This document shows, piece after piece, positions 8,256 through 16,070 of a stretch of DNA of 64,000 bases. A program made the position numbers and the translations under genes. The number at the start of each line of letters is the position of its first letter. The stretch's first letter is position 1. Under the pieces are notes generated by a model. It did not search any database. It saw only the letters and a list, made by a program, of their open reading frames with translations, and had not been told where the DNA came from. The DNA lies in the NCBI RefSeq assembly GCF_035784015.1, contig NZ_JALKOW010000001.1. The stretch is one strand, 5' to 3'. This DNA comes from Comamonas sp009360615 (GTDB taxonomy: Bacteria; Pseudomonadota; Gammaproteobacteria; Burkholderiales; Burkholderiaceae_C).

Positions 8256-9119
8256 ATGAACGCCATCGCTCAAGCTGAAACTCTGGTGCTGTCCCAGCCC
8301 TGTGCCGATCTGTCGCCGCTGCAAGCCGTCATCTTCGACTGGGCCGGTACGCTGGTGGACTTTGGTTCGCTCGCGCCCACGCAGATTTTTGTCGAGGCTT
8401 TTGCCAGCTTCGGCATCACCATCACCCTGGCGCAGGCACGCGGCCCCATGGGCCTGTCCAAATGGGACCATATCCACCAGTTGCTGCAGGATGAAAGCAT
8501 TGCCGCGCAGTGGCAGACCGCTTTGGGCCGGGCTCCGACCAACGAGGATGTGGACGCCATCTACGCGCGCTTCATGCCTTTGCAGATTGCCAAGGTGGGC
8601 GAGTTCTCGGCCCCCATTGCAGGCGCGGTGCAGACGCTGCAATGGCTGCGCGCCCAAGGGCTGAAGGTCGGCTCCTGCTCGGGCTACCCGCGCGAGGTGC
8701 TCAACCAGTTGCTGCCGCAGGCCGAGGGTGCAGGCCTCAAGCCCGACTATGTGGTGGCAGGCGACGAGCTGGAGGCCGGTGGCCGCCCCGGGCCCTTCAT
8801 GGCACTGGCCAATGTGCTGGCGCTGGGCATTGGCGATGTGCGTGCCTGCGTGAAGGTGGACGACACCGTGCCCGGCATCGAGGAAGGTCTGCGCGCAGGC
8901 ATGTGGACCGTGGGCCTGAGCCTGTCGGGCAACGAGGTCGGCTATAGCGTGGAGGAGTTCGCCAGGGCGCCCGAGCAAGAGGTCGAGGCCCGTGTCGCCG
9001 TGGCCGAAGCCAAGCTCAGAAAGGCCGGAGCCCATTACGTGGTGCGCAGCGTGGCCGATCTGCCGGACGTGCTGACGCAGATCGCGGCCGAGATGCGTGC
9101 CGGAAAAATGCCGTTCTAG
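8256..9119 (+). CDS. phnX: Phosphonoacetaldehyde hydrolase (phosphonatase) PhnX
   Basis: A 287-residue HAD-superfamily enzyme that cleaves the C-P bond of phosphonoacetaldehyde to acetaldehyde and phosphate. The nucleophile motif FDWAGTLVDFG places the catalytic aspartate at residue 28. The cap-domain lysine that forms the Schiff base is in GLSKWDH (Lys69). GRPGPFM and VKVDDTVPGIEEG complete the HAD core. About 20 N-terminal residues precede the usual family start. No strong ribosome binding site is seen before the ATG. A terminator follows 50 bp after the stop. The usual partner PhnW is not in the window. Confidence 0.93.
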   Translation: MNAIAQAETLVLSQPCADLSPLQAVIFDWAGTLVDFGSLAPTQIFVEAFASFGITITLAQARGPMGLSKWDHIHQLLQDESIAAQWQTALGRAPTNEDVDAIYARFMPLQIAKVGEFSAPIAGAVQTLQWLRAQGLKVGSCSGYPREVLNQLLPQAEGAGLKPDYVVAGDELEAGGRPGPFMALANVLALGIGDVRACVKVDDTVPGIEEGLRAGMWTVGLSLSGNEVGYSVEEFARAPEQEVEARVAVAEAKLRKAGAHYVVRSVADLPDVLTQIAAEMRAGKMPF

Positions 9120-9170
9120 GACTCGGTTCTGGGCTTGCAGACCCGGTCGCAAGCCCGGCCCTGAAAAGCC

Positions 9171-9202
9171 AAGCCCCAGGCCTGACGGCCCGGGGCTTTT
9201 TT
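9171..9202. terminator. Rho-independent terminator between phnX and mobR
   Basis: A 12-bp stem with one mismatch (AAGCCCCAGGCC at 9171-9182 with GGCCCGGGGCTT at 9187-9198) and a TGAC loop is followed by a T-run. It lies between the converging ends of phnX and mobR and may serve both directions. Confidence 0.8.
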
Positions 9203-9214
9203 CTTCAGTTGGGC

Positions 9215-9733
9215 TCAGCCTGCGGGTGTCTGCGCCTCGGGATCGAGCTGCTCGTGATGCTCGATGACCTTGCGCATCAGCTGTGTGAACTGCTCGCGTT
9301 CGGTGTCGTTCAACGGGTCCAGCATCTGCTGCTGGGCTTGCAGCACGGACGGGCCTGCATCGGCCAGAAGGGCCAGGCCCTCGGGCGTCAGGGACAGCAG
9401 ACGCACGCGGCGGTCCTTGGCCGTGTGCTGGCGCAACAACAGACCGCGCGCTTCCAGGCGGTCGATCACGCCGCCGATGGTGGATTTGTCAAATCCCACT
9501 TCCGTGCTCAGCGTGCGCTGGTCGATGCCCGGCAGGTGCACCAGCTTTTGCAGCACGGCAAATTGCAGCGGCGTCACGCCCCAGGCTTCGGTGGCCTGGG
9601 TGAACACGGCGACGGCCACCTGTTGCAGGCGGCGTATGCCATGGCCCGGAAAGGTTTCCACCTCCAGGCGCGGAAAGCGGGAGGGGCTGCTGGCGCTGTC
9701 TGAGGCAGCGCTGGACAGAACGGGGTGAGTCAT
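9215..9733 (-). CDS. mobR: MarR-family regulator MobR of 3-hydroxybenzoate oxidation
   Basis: A 172-residue MarR-type winged-helix regulator. The DNA-binding core is LSTEVGFDKSTIGGVIDRLEARGLL, with the wing RRVRLLSLTPEG. It is divergent from mobA across 135 bp containing several short palindromes. From memory, C. testosteroni KH122-3s has a MarR regulator, MobR, that represses mobA and releases DNA on binding 3-hydroxybenzoate; position and family agree. The ATG at 9733 starts the protein. The much longer open frame upstream only mirrors mobA. Confidence 0.87.
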   Translation of the reverse strand: MTHPVLSSAASDSASSPSRFPRLEVETFPGHGIRRLQQVAVAVFTQATEAWGVTPLQFAVLQKLVHLPGIDQRTLSTEVGFDKSTIGGVIDRLEARGLLLRQHTAKDRRVRLLSLTPEGLALLADAGPSVLQAQQQMLDPLNDTEREQFTQLMRKVIEHHEQLDPEAQTPAG

Positions 9734-9773
9734 GGTTTTCCCTAGGTGGGGTTGGCATTTCAAGGTTCGAATA

Positions 9774-9811
9774 ATACGATGCATGCATTTGGTATGCATA
9801 CATACGATATG
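9774..9811. promoter_or_regulatory. Palindromic operator region between mobR and mobA
   Basis: Three overlapping elements sit here: ATGCATGCAT (9779-9788), GTATGCATAC (9792-9801) and the imperfect CATACGATATG (9801-9811). ATACGAT occurs twice (9774-9780 and 9802-9808). The position, upstream of both divergent genes, and the symmetry fit a MarR-type operator, most likely bound by MobR. Confidence 0.6.
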
Positions 9812-9868
9812 TGTGCGGATTGATTGGGCAGACCGTGTGTCTGCGTACTTGAAGAACTTGAGGCCTCC

Positions 9869-11788
9869 ATGCAGTTTCATCTGAACGGTTTTCGTCCTGG
9901 CAACCCCTTGATCGCTCCGGCTTCGCCGCTGGCCCTTGCCCATACCGAGGCCGTGCCGTCGCAGGTCGACGTCCTGATCGTGGGCTGCGGCCCTGCCGGC
10001 CTGACGCTGGCCGCCCAGCTGGCGGCCTTCCCGGATCTCCATACCTGCATCGTGGAGCAGAAGGAGGGCCCCATGGAGCTGGGTCAGGCGGACGGCATTG
10101 CCTGCCGCACCATGGAGATGTTCGAAGCCTTCGAGTTCGCCGATTCCATCCTCCAGGAGGCCTGCTGGATCAACGACGTCACCTTCTGGAAGCCAGATCC
10201 CGGCCAGCCCGGACGGATCGCGCGCCATGGCCGCGTGCAGGATACGGAAGACGGCCTGTCCGAGTTTCCGCACGTGATCCTGAACCAGGCGCGCGTGCAC
10301 GACCATTATCTGGAGCGCATGCGCAACTCGCCCAGCCGTCTGGAGCCGCACTACGCCCGCCGCGTGCTGGATGTGAAGATCGACCAGGGCGCAGCGGACT
10401 ACCCGGTCACCGTGACGCTGGAGCGCTGCGATGCCGCCCATGCCGGCCAGATCGAAACCGTGCAGGCCCGCTATGTGGTGGGCTGCGACGGCGCGCGCAG
10501 CAATGTACGCCGGGCCATCGGCCGCCAGCTGGTCGGCGATTCGGCCAATCAGGCCTGGGGCGTGATGGATGTGCTGGCCGTGACGGACTTTCCCGATGTG
10601 CGCTACAAGGTGGCCATCCAGTCCGAGCAGGGCAATGTGCTCATCATTCCGCGCGAAGGCGGTCACCTGGTGCGCTTCTATGTGGAGATGGACAAGCTCG
10701 ATGCCGACGAGCGCGTGGCCAGCCGCAACATCACGGTGGATCAACTGATAGCAACCGCCCAGCGCGTGCTCCATCCCTACAAGCTTGACGTCAAGAATGT
10801 GCCCTGGTGGTCGGTGTACGAGATCGGCCAGCGCATCTGTGCCAAGTACGACGATGTGGCCGATGCCGTGGCCACGCCGGACTCGCCCCTGCCGCGCGTC
10901 TTCATCGCTGGCGATGCCTGCCACACCCACAGCCCCAAGGCCGGGCAGGGCATGAATTTCTCCATGCAGGACAGCTTCAACCTGGGCTGGAAGCTGGCCG
11001 CCGTGCTGCGCAAGCAATGTGCGCCCGAGCTGCTTCACACCTATTCGTCCGAGCGCCAGGTCGTGGCCCAGCAACTGATCGACTTCGACCGCGAATGGGC
11101 CAAGATGTTCAGCGACCCGGCCAAGGAAGGCGGCCAGGGCGGTGTGGACCCCAAGGAGTTCCAGAAGTACTTCGAGCAGCACGGCCGCTTCACGGCCGGC
11201 GTGGGCACACACTATGCGCCCTCCGTGCTGACGGGGCAGGCCACGCACCAGGCACTGGCCAGCGGCTTCACGGTGGGCATGCGTTTCCATTCCGCACCGG
11301 TGGTGCGCGTCTCCGATGCCAAGCCCGTGCAGCTGGGTCACTGCGGCAAGGCCGATGGCCGCTGGCGCCTGTATGCGTTTGCAGGTCAGAACGACCTGGC
11401 GCAGCCCGAGTCCGGCTTGCTGGCGCTGTGCCGCTTCCTGGAGAGCGATGCCGCATCGCCGCTGCGCCGCTTCACGCCGGCCGGCCAGGATATCGACAGC
11501 ATCTTTGATCTGCGTGCCGTCTTCCCGCAGGCTTATACCGAGGTGGCGCTGGAGACGCTGCCTGCCTTGCTGCTGCCGCGCAAGGGCCAGCTGGGAATGA
11601 TCGACTATGAAAAGGTGTTCAGCCCCGATCTGAAGAATGCCGGTCAGGACATCTTCGAGCTGCGCGGCATCGACCGCCAGCAGGGCGCTTTGGTGGTGGT
11701 GCGTCCCGACCAGTATGTGGCCCAGGTTCTGCCCCTGGGCGACCACGCTGCACTGAGCGCCTATTTCGAGTCCTTCATGCGCGCCTGA
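9869..11788 (+). CDS. mobA: 3-hydroxybenzoate 4-monooxygenase MobA
   Basis: A 639-residue FAD-dependent aromatic hydroxylase that converts 3-hydroxybenzoate to protocatechuate with NADPH and O2. It has the FAD Rossmann motif GCGPAG (about residues 39-44), the DG motif VGCDGARS, the GD motif FIAGDACHTHSPKAGQG near residue 350, and a C-terminal thioredoxin-like dimerisation domain. From memory it is almost identical to the crystallised C. testosteroni MobA and has the same length from this ATG; the frame extends 15 codons further upstream. Protocatechuate ring-cleavage genes are not in the window. A strong terminator follows. Confidence 0.96.
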   Translation: MQFHLNGFRPGNPLIAPASPLALAHTEAVPSQVDVLIVGCGPAGLTLAAQLAAFPDLHTCIVEQKEGPMELGQADGIACRTMEMFEAFEFADSILQEACWINDVTFWKPDPGQPGRIARHGRVQDTEDGLSEFPHVILNQARVHDHYLERMRNSPSRLEPHYARRVLDVKIDQGAADYPVTVTLERCDAAHAGQIETVQARYVVGCDGARSNVRRAIGRQLVGDSANQAWGVMDVLAVTDFPDVRYKVAIQSEQGNVLIIPREGGHLVRFYVEMDKLDADERVASRNITVDQLIATAQRVLHPYKLDVKNVPWWSVYEIGQRICAKYDDVADAVATPDSPLPRVFIAGDACHTHSPKAGQGMNFSMQDSFNLGWKLAAVLRKQCAPELLHTYSSERQVVAQQLIDFDREWAKMFSDPAKEGGQGGVDPKEFQKYFEQHGRFTAGVGTHYAPSVLTGQATHQALASGFTVGMRFHSAPVVRVSDAKPVQLGHCGKADGRWRLYAFAGQNDLAQPESGLLALCRFLESDAASPLRRFTPAGQDIDSIFDLRAVFPQAYTEVALETLPALLLPRKGQLGMIDYEKVFSPDLKNAGQDIFELRGIDRQQGALVVVRPDQYVAQVLPLGDHAALSAYFESFMRA

Positions 11789-11839
11789 GAGCCTCTTGCC
11801 AAGGACCGCTGATCAGCATCAACGCCTGGAAGGTGTTTC

Positions 11840-11865
11840 AGGGAGGGCATGGCCCTCCCTTTTTT
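11840..11865 (+). terminator. Rho-independent terminator after mobA
   Basis: A perfect 9-bp stem (AGGGAGGGC at 11840-11848 with GCCCTCCCT at 11852-11860) closes a 3-nt ATG loop and runs into a stretch of T. It lies about 50 bp after the mobA stop. Confidence 0.9.
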
Positions 11866-11931
11866 GCGCACGGGGCAGAGCGAGTGAGCGCTGCTTGCTA
11901 CGATGTTTGCTTGTGCTCAAGAGGAAAAGAC

Positions 11932-12231
11932 ATGCTGTTGATCGTCGGTACCGTGCGTTTGCCATCCGAAAACCTGGCGCTTGCCCGACCTGCCATGCGT
12001 GCCATGGTGGAAGCCTCGCGCGCCGAGCCGGGCTGTCTCGAGTACGGCTATGCCGAGGATGTGCTGGAGCCGGGACTGATCCATGTGAAGGAGCGGTGGG
12101 CGGATCAGGCGGCGCTGGATGCCCATTTTGCCTCTGCACATATCCAGGCCTGGCGCGCCGCCTGGCCGGAGCTGGGGATCGGGCAGCGGGATCTGTGGCT
12201 CTACGAGGTCCAGGCGCCGCGCGCCACCTGA
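11932..12231 (+). CDS. ABM-domain (antibiotic biosynthesis monooxygenase-like) small protein
   Basis: A 99-residue protein with the ferredoxin-like ABM fold: an N-terminal strand LLIVGTVRL, the helix ARPAMRAMVEASRAEPGCLEYGYAED, the strand VKERWADQAALDAHFAS and a C-terminal strand. Members include YgiN-like quinol monooxygenases and haem-degrading enzymes, but many have no known role. The ATG at 11932 has GAGG about 8 nt upstream; the frame extends further upstream through the mobA terminator. It lies beyond that terminator, so it is probably expressed separately from mobA. Confidence 0.75.
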   Translation: MLLIVGTVRLPSENLALARPAMRAMVEASRAEPGCLEYGYAEDVLEPGLIHVKERWADQAALDAHFASAHIQAWRAAWPELGIGQRDLWLYEVQAPRAT

Positions 12232-12274
12232 CCGGTCTGAGGTCCGCCAGCGGCAGCCGCCGGGAGGAGTGCTC

Positions 12275-12631
12275 CTAGTTCAGGCCTGCTTGCAGCCGGA
12301 CGATGTCGACCGAAATTTCCACCGCCGTCACGGCGCAACGGTTTTCCAGCCAGTGCGTGGTGTTCCTGTCTTCGGGCCAGCCCACGCCCGGGCCATAGTC
12401 GGTGGCCACGCCGTTTCGATGGTCGGTGATGCATCCTTCGAGGATGTAGACCATGCCGGGGCGATCCCGGTGGTCGTGAACCGGGCCGAAGACACCGCCT
12501 GGCGCCATGGTCACCAGACGCATGCGCAGTTGCCGCCCCGCCATGCCTTCGATCTCGGGGCCCAGGTCGAGCGTGGCCAGCATTTGCACGGCCACCCCCC
12601 GGGTTTCGGGGACTTGTGGTTGCTTGGACAT
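12275..12631 (-). CDS. Cupin-domain protein
   Basis: A 118-residue single-domain cupin with the metal-binding signature GPVHDHRDRPGMVYILEG, second motif region PGVGWPEDRNTTHWLEN, and hydrophobic strands between. Metal ligands would be the histidines and glutamate of these motifs. Substrate unknown. The start at 12631 is preferred because AAGGAG lies 7 nt upstream; an in-frame GTG at 12646 has a poorly placed site. It converges on the ABM-domain gene. Confidence 0.72.
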   Translation of the reverse strand: MSKQPQVPETRGVAVQMLATLDLGPEIEGMAGRQLRMRLVTMAPGGVFGPVHDHRDRPGMVYILEGCITDHRNGVATDYGPGVGWPEDRNTTHWLENRCAVTAVEISVDIVRLQAGLN

Positions 12632-12831
12632 CCGATGCTCCTTCACGCCTCGTCACGGTCACCGAGGCAAACTGCGTTCTCGTTCGCTGCGGCTGCTTGC
12701 CTGTCAGGCCGGTTGTCAAAAGTGTGATCGCTTGCCGGTGCGCAGGAAAGCCAAACCCATGTCATCGGCGTGGCGCATTTCCGATGTCCCCGGAGCAGAC
12801 GCCTGGAGGGCGATTCCCCGACAATGCGCCC

Positions 12832-13107
12832 ATGACTTCCCAAGAACAACCGCGCAACCCGCTGCATGGGCTGACGCTTGAGCGCATCGTCTCCGACCTA
12901 GTCGACTATTACGGCTGGCGCGAGCTGGGGCGCCGCGTGCCCGTGCGCTGCTTCAATCTGGATCCCAGCATTTCCTCAAGCCTGAAGTTCCTGCGCAAGA
13001 CACCCTGGGCGCGCGAACAGGTGGAGCAGCTGTATGTGCAGACCCAGCGTGCCGATGAGCGTGAGCAGCAGCGGCGCGCCATAAGAGCCGCGCGATCCGA
13101 GGACTGA
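12832..13107 (+). CDS. VF530-family (DUF2132) protein
   Basis: A 91-residue protein whose core NPLHGLTLERIVSDLVDYYG, then FNLDPSISSSLKFLRKTPWAR and EQVEQLYV, matches the VF530/DUF2132 family, a small helical fold described as possibly DNA-binding. The C-terminus is a charged tail (RADEREQQRRAIRAARSED). It lies between the cupin gene and the converging fghA gene and gives no operon hint. Cellular role unknown. Confidence 0.78.
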   Translation: MTSQEQPRNPLHGLTLERIVSDLVDYYGWRELGRRVPVRCFNLDPSISSSLKFLRKTPWAREQVEQLYVQTQRADEREQQRRAIRAARSED

Positions 13108-13146
13108 TCCGGCGACGGGCAGGGGCACCCATCGCCACCTGCCGCA

Positions 13147-13998
13147 TCAGGCGCCCAGTTGCTGCGCATGGTGGCGCAGGTGGTCGTCGACAAAGCTCTG
13201 GATGAAATAGTAGCCATGGTCGTAGCCCGCATGCCTGCGCAGCGTGAGCGGCTGGCCGGCCTTGGCACAGGCGGCTTCGAAAGCTTCGGGCAGCAACTGC
13301 TTTTCAATCAGGAACTTGTCGGCCAGTCCCTGGTCGACGAGGATGCCGCCAGGATAGGGGGCGGTGGCTTGGGCGCTCATCAGCTCGCTGGCGTCATGCC
13401 TGGCCCATTCGGCCTTGTCCTGGCCCAGGTAGCCGCTGAATGCCTTGTGGCCCCAGGCGCAGTGGACGGGATTGGCAATCGGTGCAAAGGCGGAAACCGA
13501 CCTGAACCTCCCGGGGTGGCGCAATGCCAGGGTCAGCGCGCCGTGGCCGCCCATGCTGTGGCCGAAGATGCCCAGACGCTGCAGGTCCACGGGCAGCTTG
13601 CTGCCGACCAGCGGCAGCAGGTCGTTGAGGATGTAGCTCTCCATGCGCCAGTGCAGCGCCCAGGGCCGGGTGGTCGCGTCCAGGTAGAAACCGGCACCCA
13701 CGCCGAAGTCCCAGCTGTCGGCCTCGCCCGCCAGCCCGGCACCGCGAGGGCTGGTATCGGGGCAGATCAGGGCGATATTGAGTTCGGAGGCCAGGCGCTG
13801 GGCGCCGGCCTTGATCATGAAGGTTTCCTCGGTACAGGTCAGACCTGCCAGATAGAGCAGGGCCGGTACCTTCTCGCCCATCACGGCCTTGGGCGGCAGA
13901 TAGACCGAGAACTTCATGGCGAGGCCGGTCTCGGAACTATGGTGTTCGTAATAGCGCTGAGCACCACCAAAGCAGGCGTGGGCGTTCTTGAGTTCCAT
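13147..13998 (-). CDS. fghA: S-formylglutathione hydrolase
   Basis: A 283-residue esterase-D-type alpha/beta hydrolase. It hydrolyses S-formylglutathione to formate and glutathione, the second step of glutathione-dependent formaldehyde detoxification. The nucleophile Ser148 is in GHSMGGHGA and the catalytic histidine near residue 261 is in GYDHGYYF; LAGLTCTEE is also diagnostic. GAGGAG lies 8 nt before the ATG at 13998; a GTG at 14007 is in frame but too close to it. It lies downstream of adhC on the same strand, separated by 379 bp containing a hairpin repeat. Confidence 0.93.
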   Translation of the reverse strand: MELKNAHACFGGAQRYYEHHSSETGLAMKFSVYLPPKAVMGEKVPALLYLAGLTCTEETFMIKAGAQRLASELNIALICPDTSPRGAGLAGEADSWDFGVGAGFYLDATTRPWALHWRMESYILNDLLPLVGSKLPVDLQRLGIFGHSMGGHGALTLALRHPGRFRSVSAFAPIANPVHCAWGHKAFSGYLGQDKAEWARHDASELMSAQATAPYPGGILVDQGLADKFLIEKQLLPEAFEAACAKAGQPLTLRRHAGYDHGYYFIQSFVDDHLRHHAQQLGA

Positions 13999-14019
13999 GG
14001 CAGTCACTCCTCAAAGAAA

Positions 14020-14095
14020 AGCTGCTTGCGCTCGTCAATCAGGCGTTTGCAGCTGTTTTATATCTAAATATGGATCAAAGCATGCGCAAGCAGCT
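14020..14095. repeat. Intergenic hairpin repeat (copy 2)
   Basis: A perfect 12-bp inverted repeat, AGCTGCTTGCGC (14020-14031) and GCGCAAGCAGCT (14084-14095), encloses an AT-rich 52-nt centre. It lies in the 379-bp gap between fghA and adhC; the rest of that gap holds no gene I can support. It is the cleanest of three similar elements in the window. Confidence 0.7.
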
Positions 14096-14377
14096 ATGAA
14101 ATTAATGGGACTTACGCACACAAGAATGAAACAGCGGCCAGTCAACCAGGGTCGTCGCCTTGCTTGAGCCTGTTTTGCGTAAGTCGTGACTAAAAGCGCC
14201 GGACGAGGCATCAATAACTGGCACAGCCTCGGTCAGAGTTGCCGAGGAGGAGCCGCCTCGCGGCGGGGGCGCTCAGCCGAAGGCATCGTCCCCCTCCCAC
14301 AGCGCGCAGCGCGTGGAGAGAGGGGCGCCCTGCCAGGGGGAAGGCGCGGGGCCGCCCAGGCAATGCGCCCCAGCTGG

Positions 14378-15499
14378 TTACGAAGCGTCAGCGTAGTTGA
14401 CGACCGAGCGAATCGACTTGCCCTCGTGCATCAGTTCGAAGGCTTCGTTGATGTGCTTCAGGCCCATGGTGTGGGTCACGAAGGGTTCGAGCTGGATCCT
14501 GCCGGCCATGGCGTCTTCCACCATGCCGGGCAGCTCGCTGCGGCCCTTGACGCCGCCAAAGGCCGTACCCAGCCACTTGCGGCCGGTGACCAGCTGGAAG
14601 GGGCGGGTCTTGATCTCCTGACCGGCACCGGCCACGCCGATGATGACCGACTGGCCCCAGCCGCGGTGGGCGCATTCCAGCGCCGCGCGCATCACGTCGA
14701 CATTGCCGATGCACTCGAAGCTGTGGTCCACGCCCCAGCCGGTCATCTCGACGATCACTTGCTGGATGGGCTTGTCGAAGTCCTTGGGATTCACGCAGTC
14801 GGTGGCGCCGAAGGTCCTGGCCAGGTCGAACTTGCCGGGGTTGGTGTCGATGGCGATGATGCGGCCGGCCTTGGCCAGCTTGGCACCCTGGATCACGGCC
14901 AGACCGATGCCGCCCAGGCCGAACACGGCCACGGTGTCGCCCTCCTGGACCTTGGCGGTGTTCTTGACCGCGCCCAGACCGGTGGTCACGCCGCAGCCCA
15001 GCAGGCAGACCTGCTCGGGGTTGGCGTCGGGGTTGACCTTGGCCAGCGAGACGGCGGCAACCACCGTGTATTCGGAGAAGGTGGAGCAGCCCATGTAGTG
15101 GTAGATGGGCTCGCCGTTGTAGCTGAAGCGGGTCGTGCCGTCGGGCATCACGCCCTTGCCCTGGGTGGCGCGCACGGCCACGCACAGATTGGTCTTGCCG
15201 CTCTTGCAGAACAGGCATTCTCCGCATTCGGCGGTATAGAGAGGAATCACATGGTCGCCGGGCTGGACGCTGGTCACGCCTTCGCCCACTTCGACCACGA
15301 TGCCCGCGCCTTCGTGGCCCAGCACGGCGGGGAAGATGCCTTCGGGATCGTCACCGCTCAGGGTGAATGCGTCGGTGTGACAGACGCCGGTATGGGTGAT
15401 CTTGACCAGCACCTCGCCAGCCTTGGGCGGCGCAACGTCGATTTCGACGATTTGCAGGGGTTCTCCGGCTTTGAAGGCTACGGCGGCGCGGGATTTCAT
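14378..15499 (-). CDS. adhC: S-(hydroxymethyl)glutathione dehydrogenase / class III alcohol dehydrogenase
   Basis: A 373-residue zinc medium-chain dehydrogenase of class III. It oxidises S-hydroxymethylglutathione, formed from formaldehyde and glutathione, to S-formylglutathione, which FghA then hydrolyses. Visible features are the catalytic zinc region GVCHTDAFTLSG and GHEGAG, the structural zinc cysteines in ECGECLFCKSGKTNLC, the catalytic cysteine in LLGCGVTTG, and the NAD motif VFGLGGIG. The ATG at 15499 begins the canonical MKSRAAVAF start; the frame continues 24 codons upstream without similarity. No FrmR-type regulator is adjacent. Confidence 0.95.
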   Translation of the reverse strand: MKSRAAVAFKAGEPLQIVEIDVAPPKAGEVLVKITHTGVCHTDAFTLSGDDPEGIFPAVLGHEGAGIVVEVGEGVTSVQPGDHVIPLYTAECGECLFCKSGKTNLCVAVRATQGKGVMPDGTTRFSYNGEPIYHYMGCSTFSEYTVVAAVSLAKVNPDANPEQVCLLGCGVTTGLGAVKNTAKVQEGDTVAVFGLGGIGLAVIQGAKLAKAGRIIAIDTNPGKFDLARTFGATDCVNPKDFDKPIQQVIVEMTGWGVDHSFECIGNVDVMRAALECAHRGWGQSVIIGVAGAGQEIKTRPFQLVTGRKWLGTAFGGVKGRSELPGMVEDAMAGRIQLEPFVTHTMGLKHINEAFELMHEGKSIRSVVNYADAS

Positions 15500-16070
15500 G
15501 AGCAGGTCTTTCTTGGAAGGCTGAGGATGCGGTGGTCGCCCGAGGCGGCGTCTGGGCCGGGCCGGGCGCACCGGGTGTGAAGTGTGAATGTAGGCGATCC
15601 CGTCGCCCTAGGGAAATTCGTGGCCGCAGATGGCGGCTCTTTGGCCGAATGTCACCCGCTTCGTCGGGGCGTCTTGCGCTGGCTGGCGATGCCATGACAT
15701 CGAATGCGCCGGGCGGCCGATACCGGCAGGCCCCCGGTGTGCGGGCCGCCTCGTCACAGACGGAGCATGGCGCTGGCCGGTGCCGGGGGGCGCTCCACTG
15801 CGACCGCCGAGGCCCCACCGGCTGCAAGCGGGCTCATGCCAGGGCGAGGGGTTGCTGCCAGGCCATCCGTGCAAGGCCAGCAGCTACCATGCGAGGAGAC
15901 TTCCGCGCTCGCACGCGCACTTGCACTCGCACGCGATGCGTGCAACCGGGTGACATCTTGTAGTGTGGGTGTCCACTTTTGAATGATTCCACCGCCAAAA
16001 GGGTTTGCACCAATGTTTGCCGGGTGTCGGCAACGCAGACTTGTATGGCTAACTATTTTTCTAGCAGCCT
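15500..16070. other. Intergenic 0.57 kb between adhC and the diguanylate cyclase gene
   Basis: Promoter space for adhC (leftward) and the cyclase gene (rightward). Several overlapping open frames on both strands have no recognisable domain or ribosome binding site. A short ORF (ATG at 16045, stop at 16072-16074) overlaps the apparent TTG start of the cyclase. No convincing operator or terminator is visible. Confidence 0.4.

Noticed and set aside
9734..11746. A minus-strand open frame extending mobR upstream to more than 800 residues
   Set aside because: Its first two thirds are the exact antisense of mobA, rich in His, Gln and Arg without domains. Only the MarR part at 9215-9733 is real.
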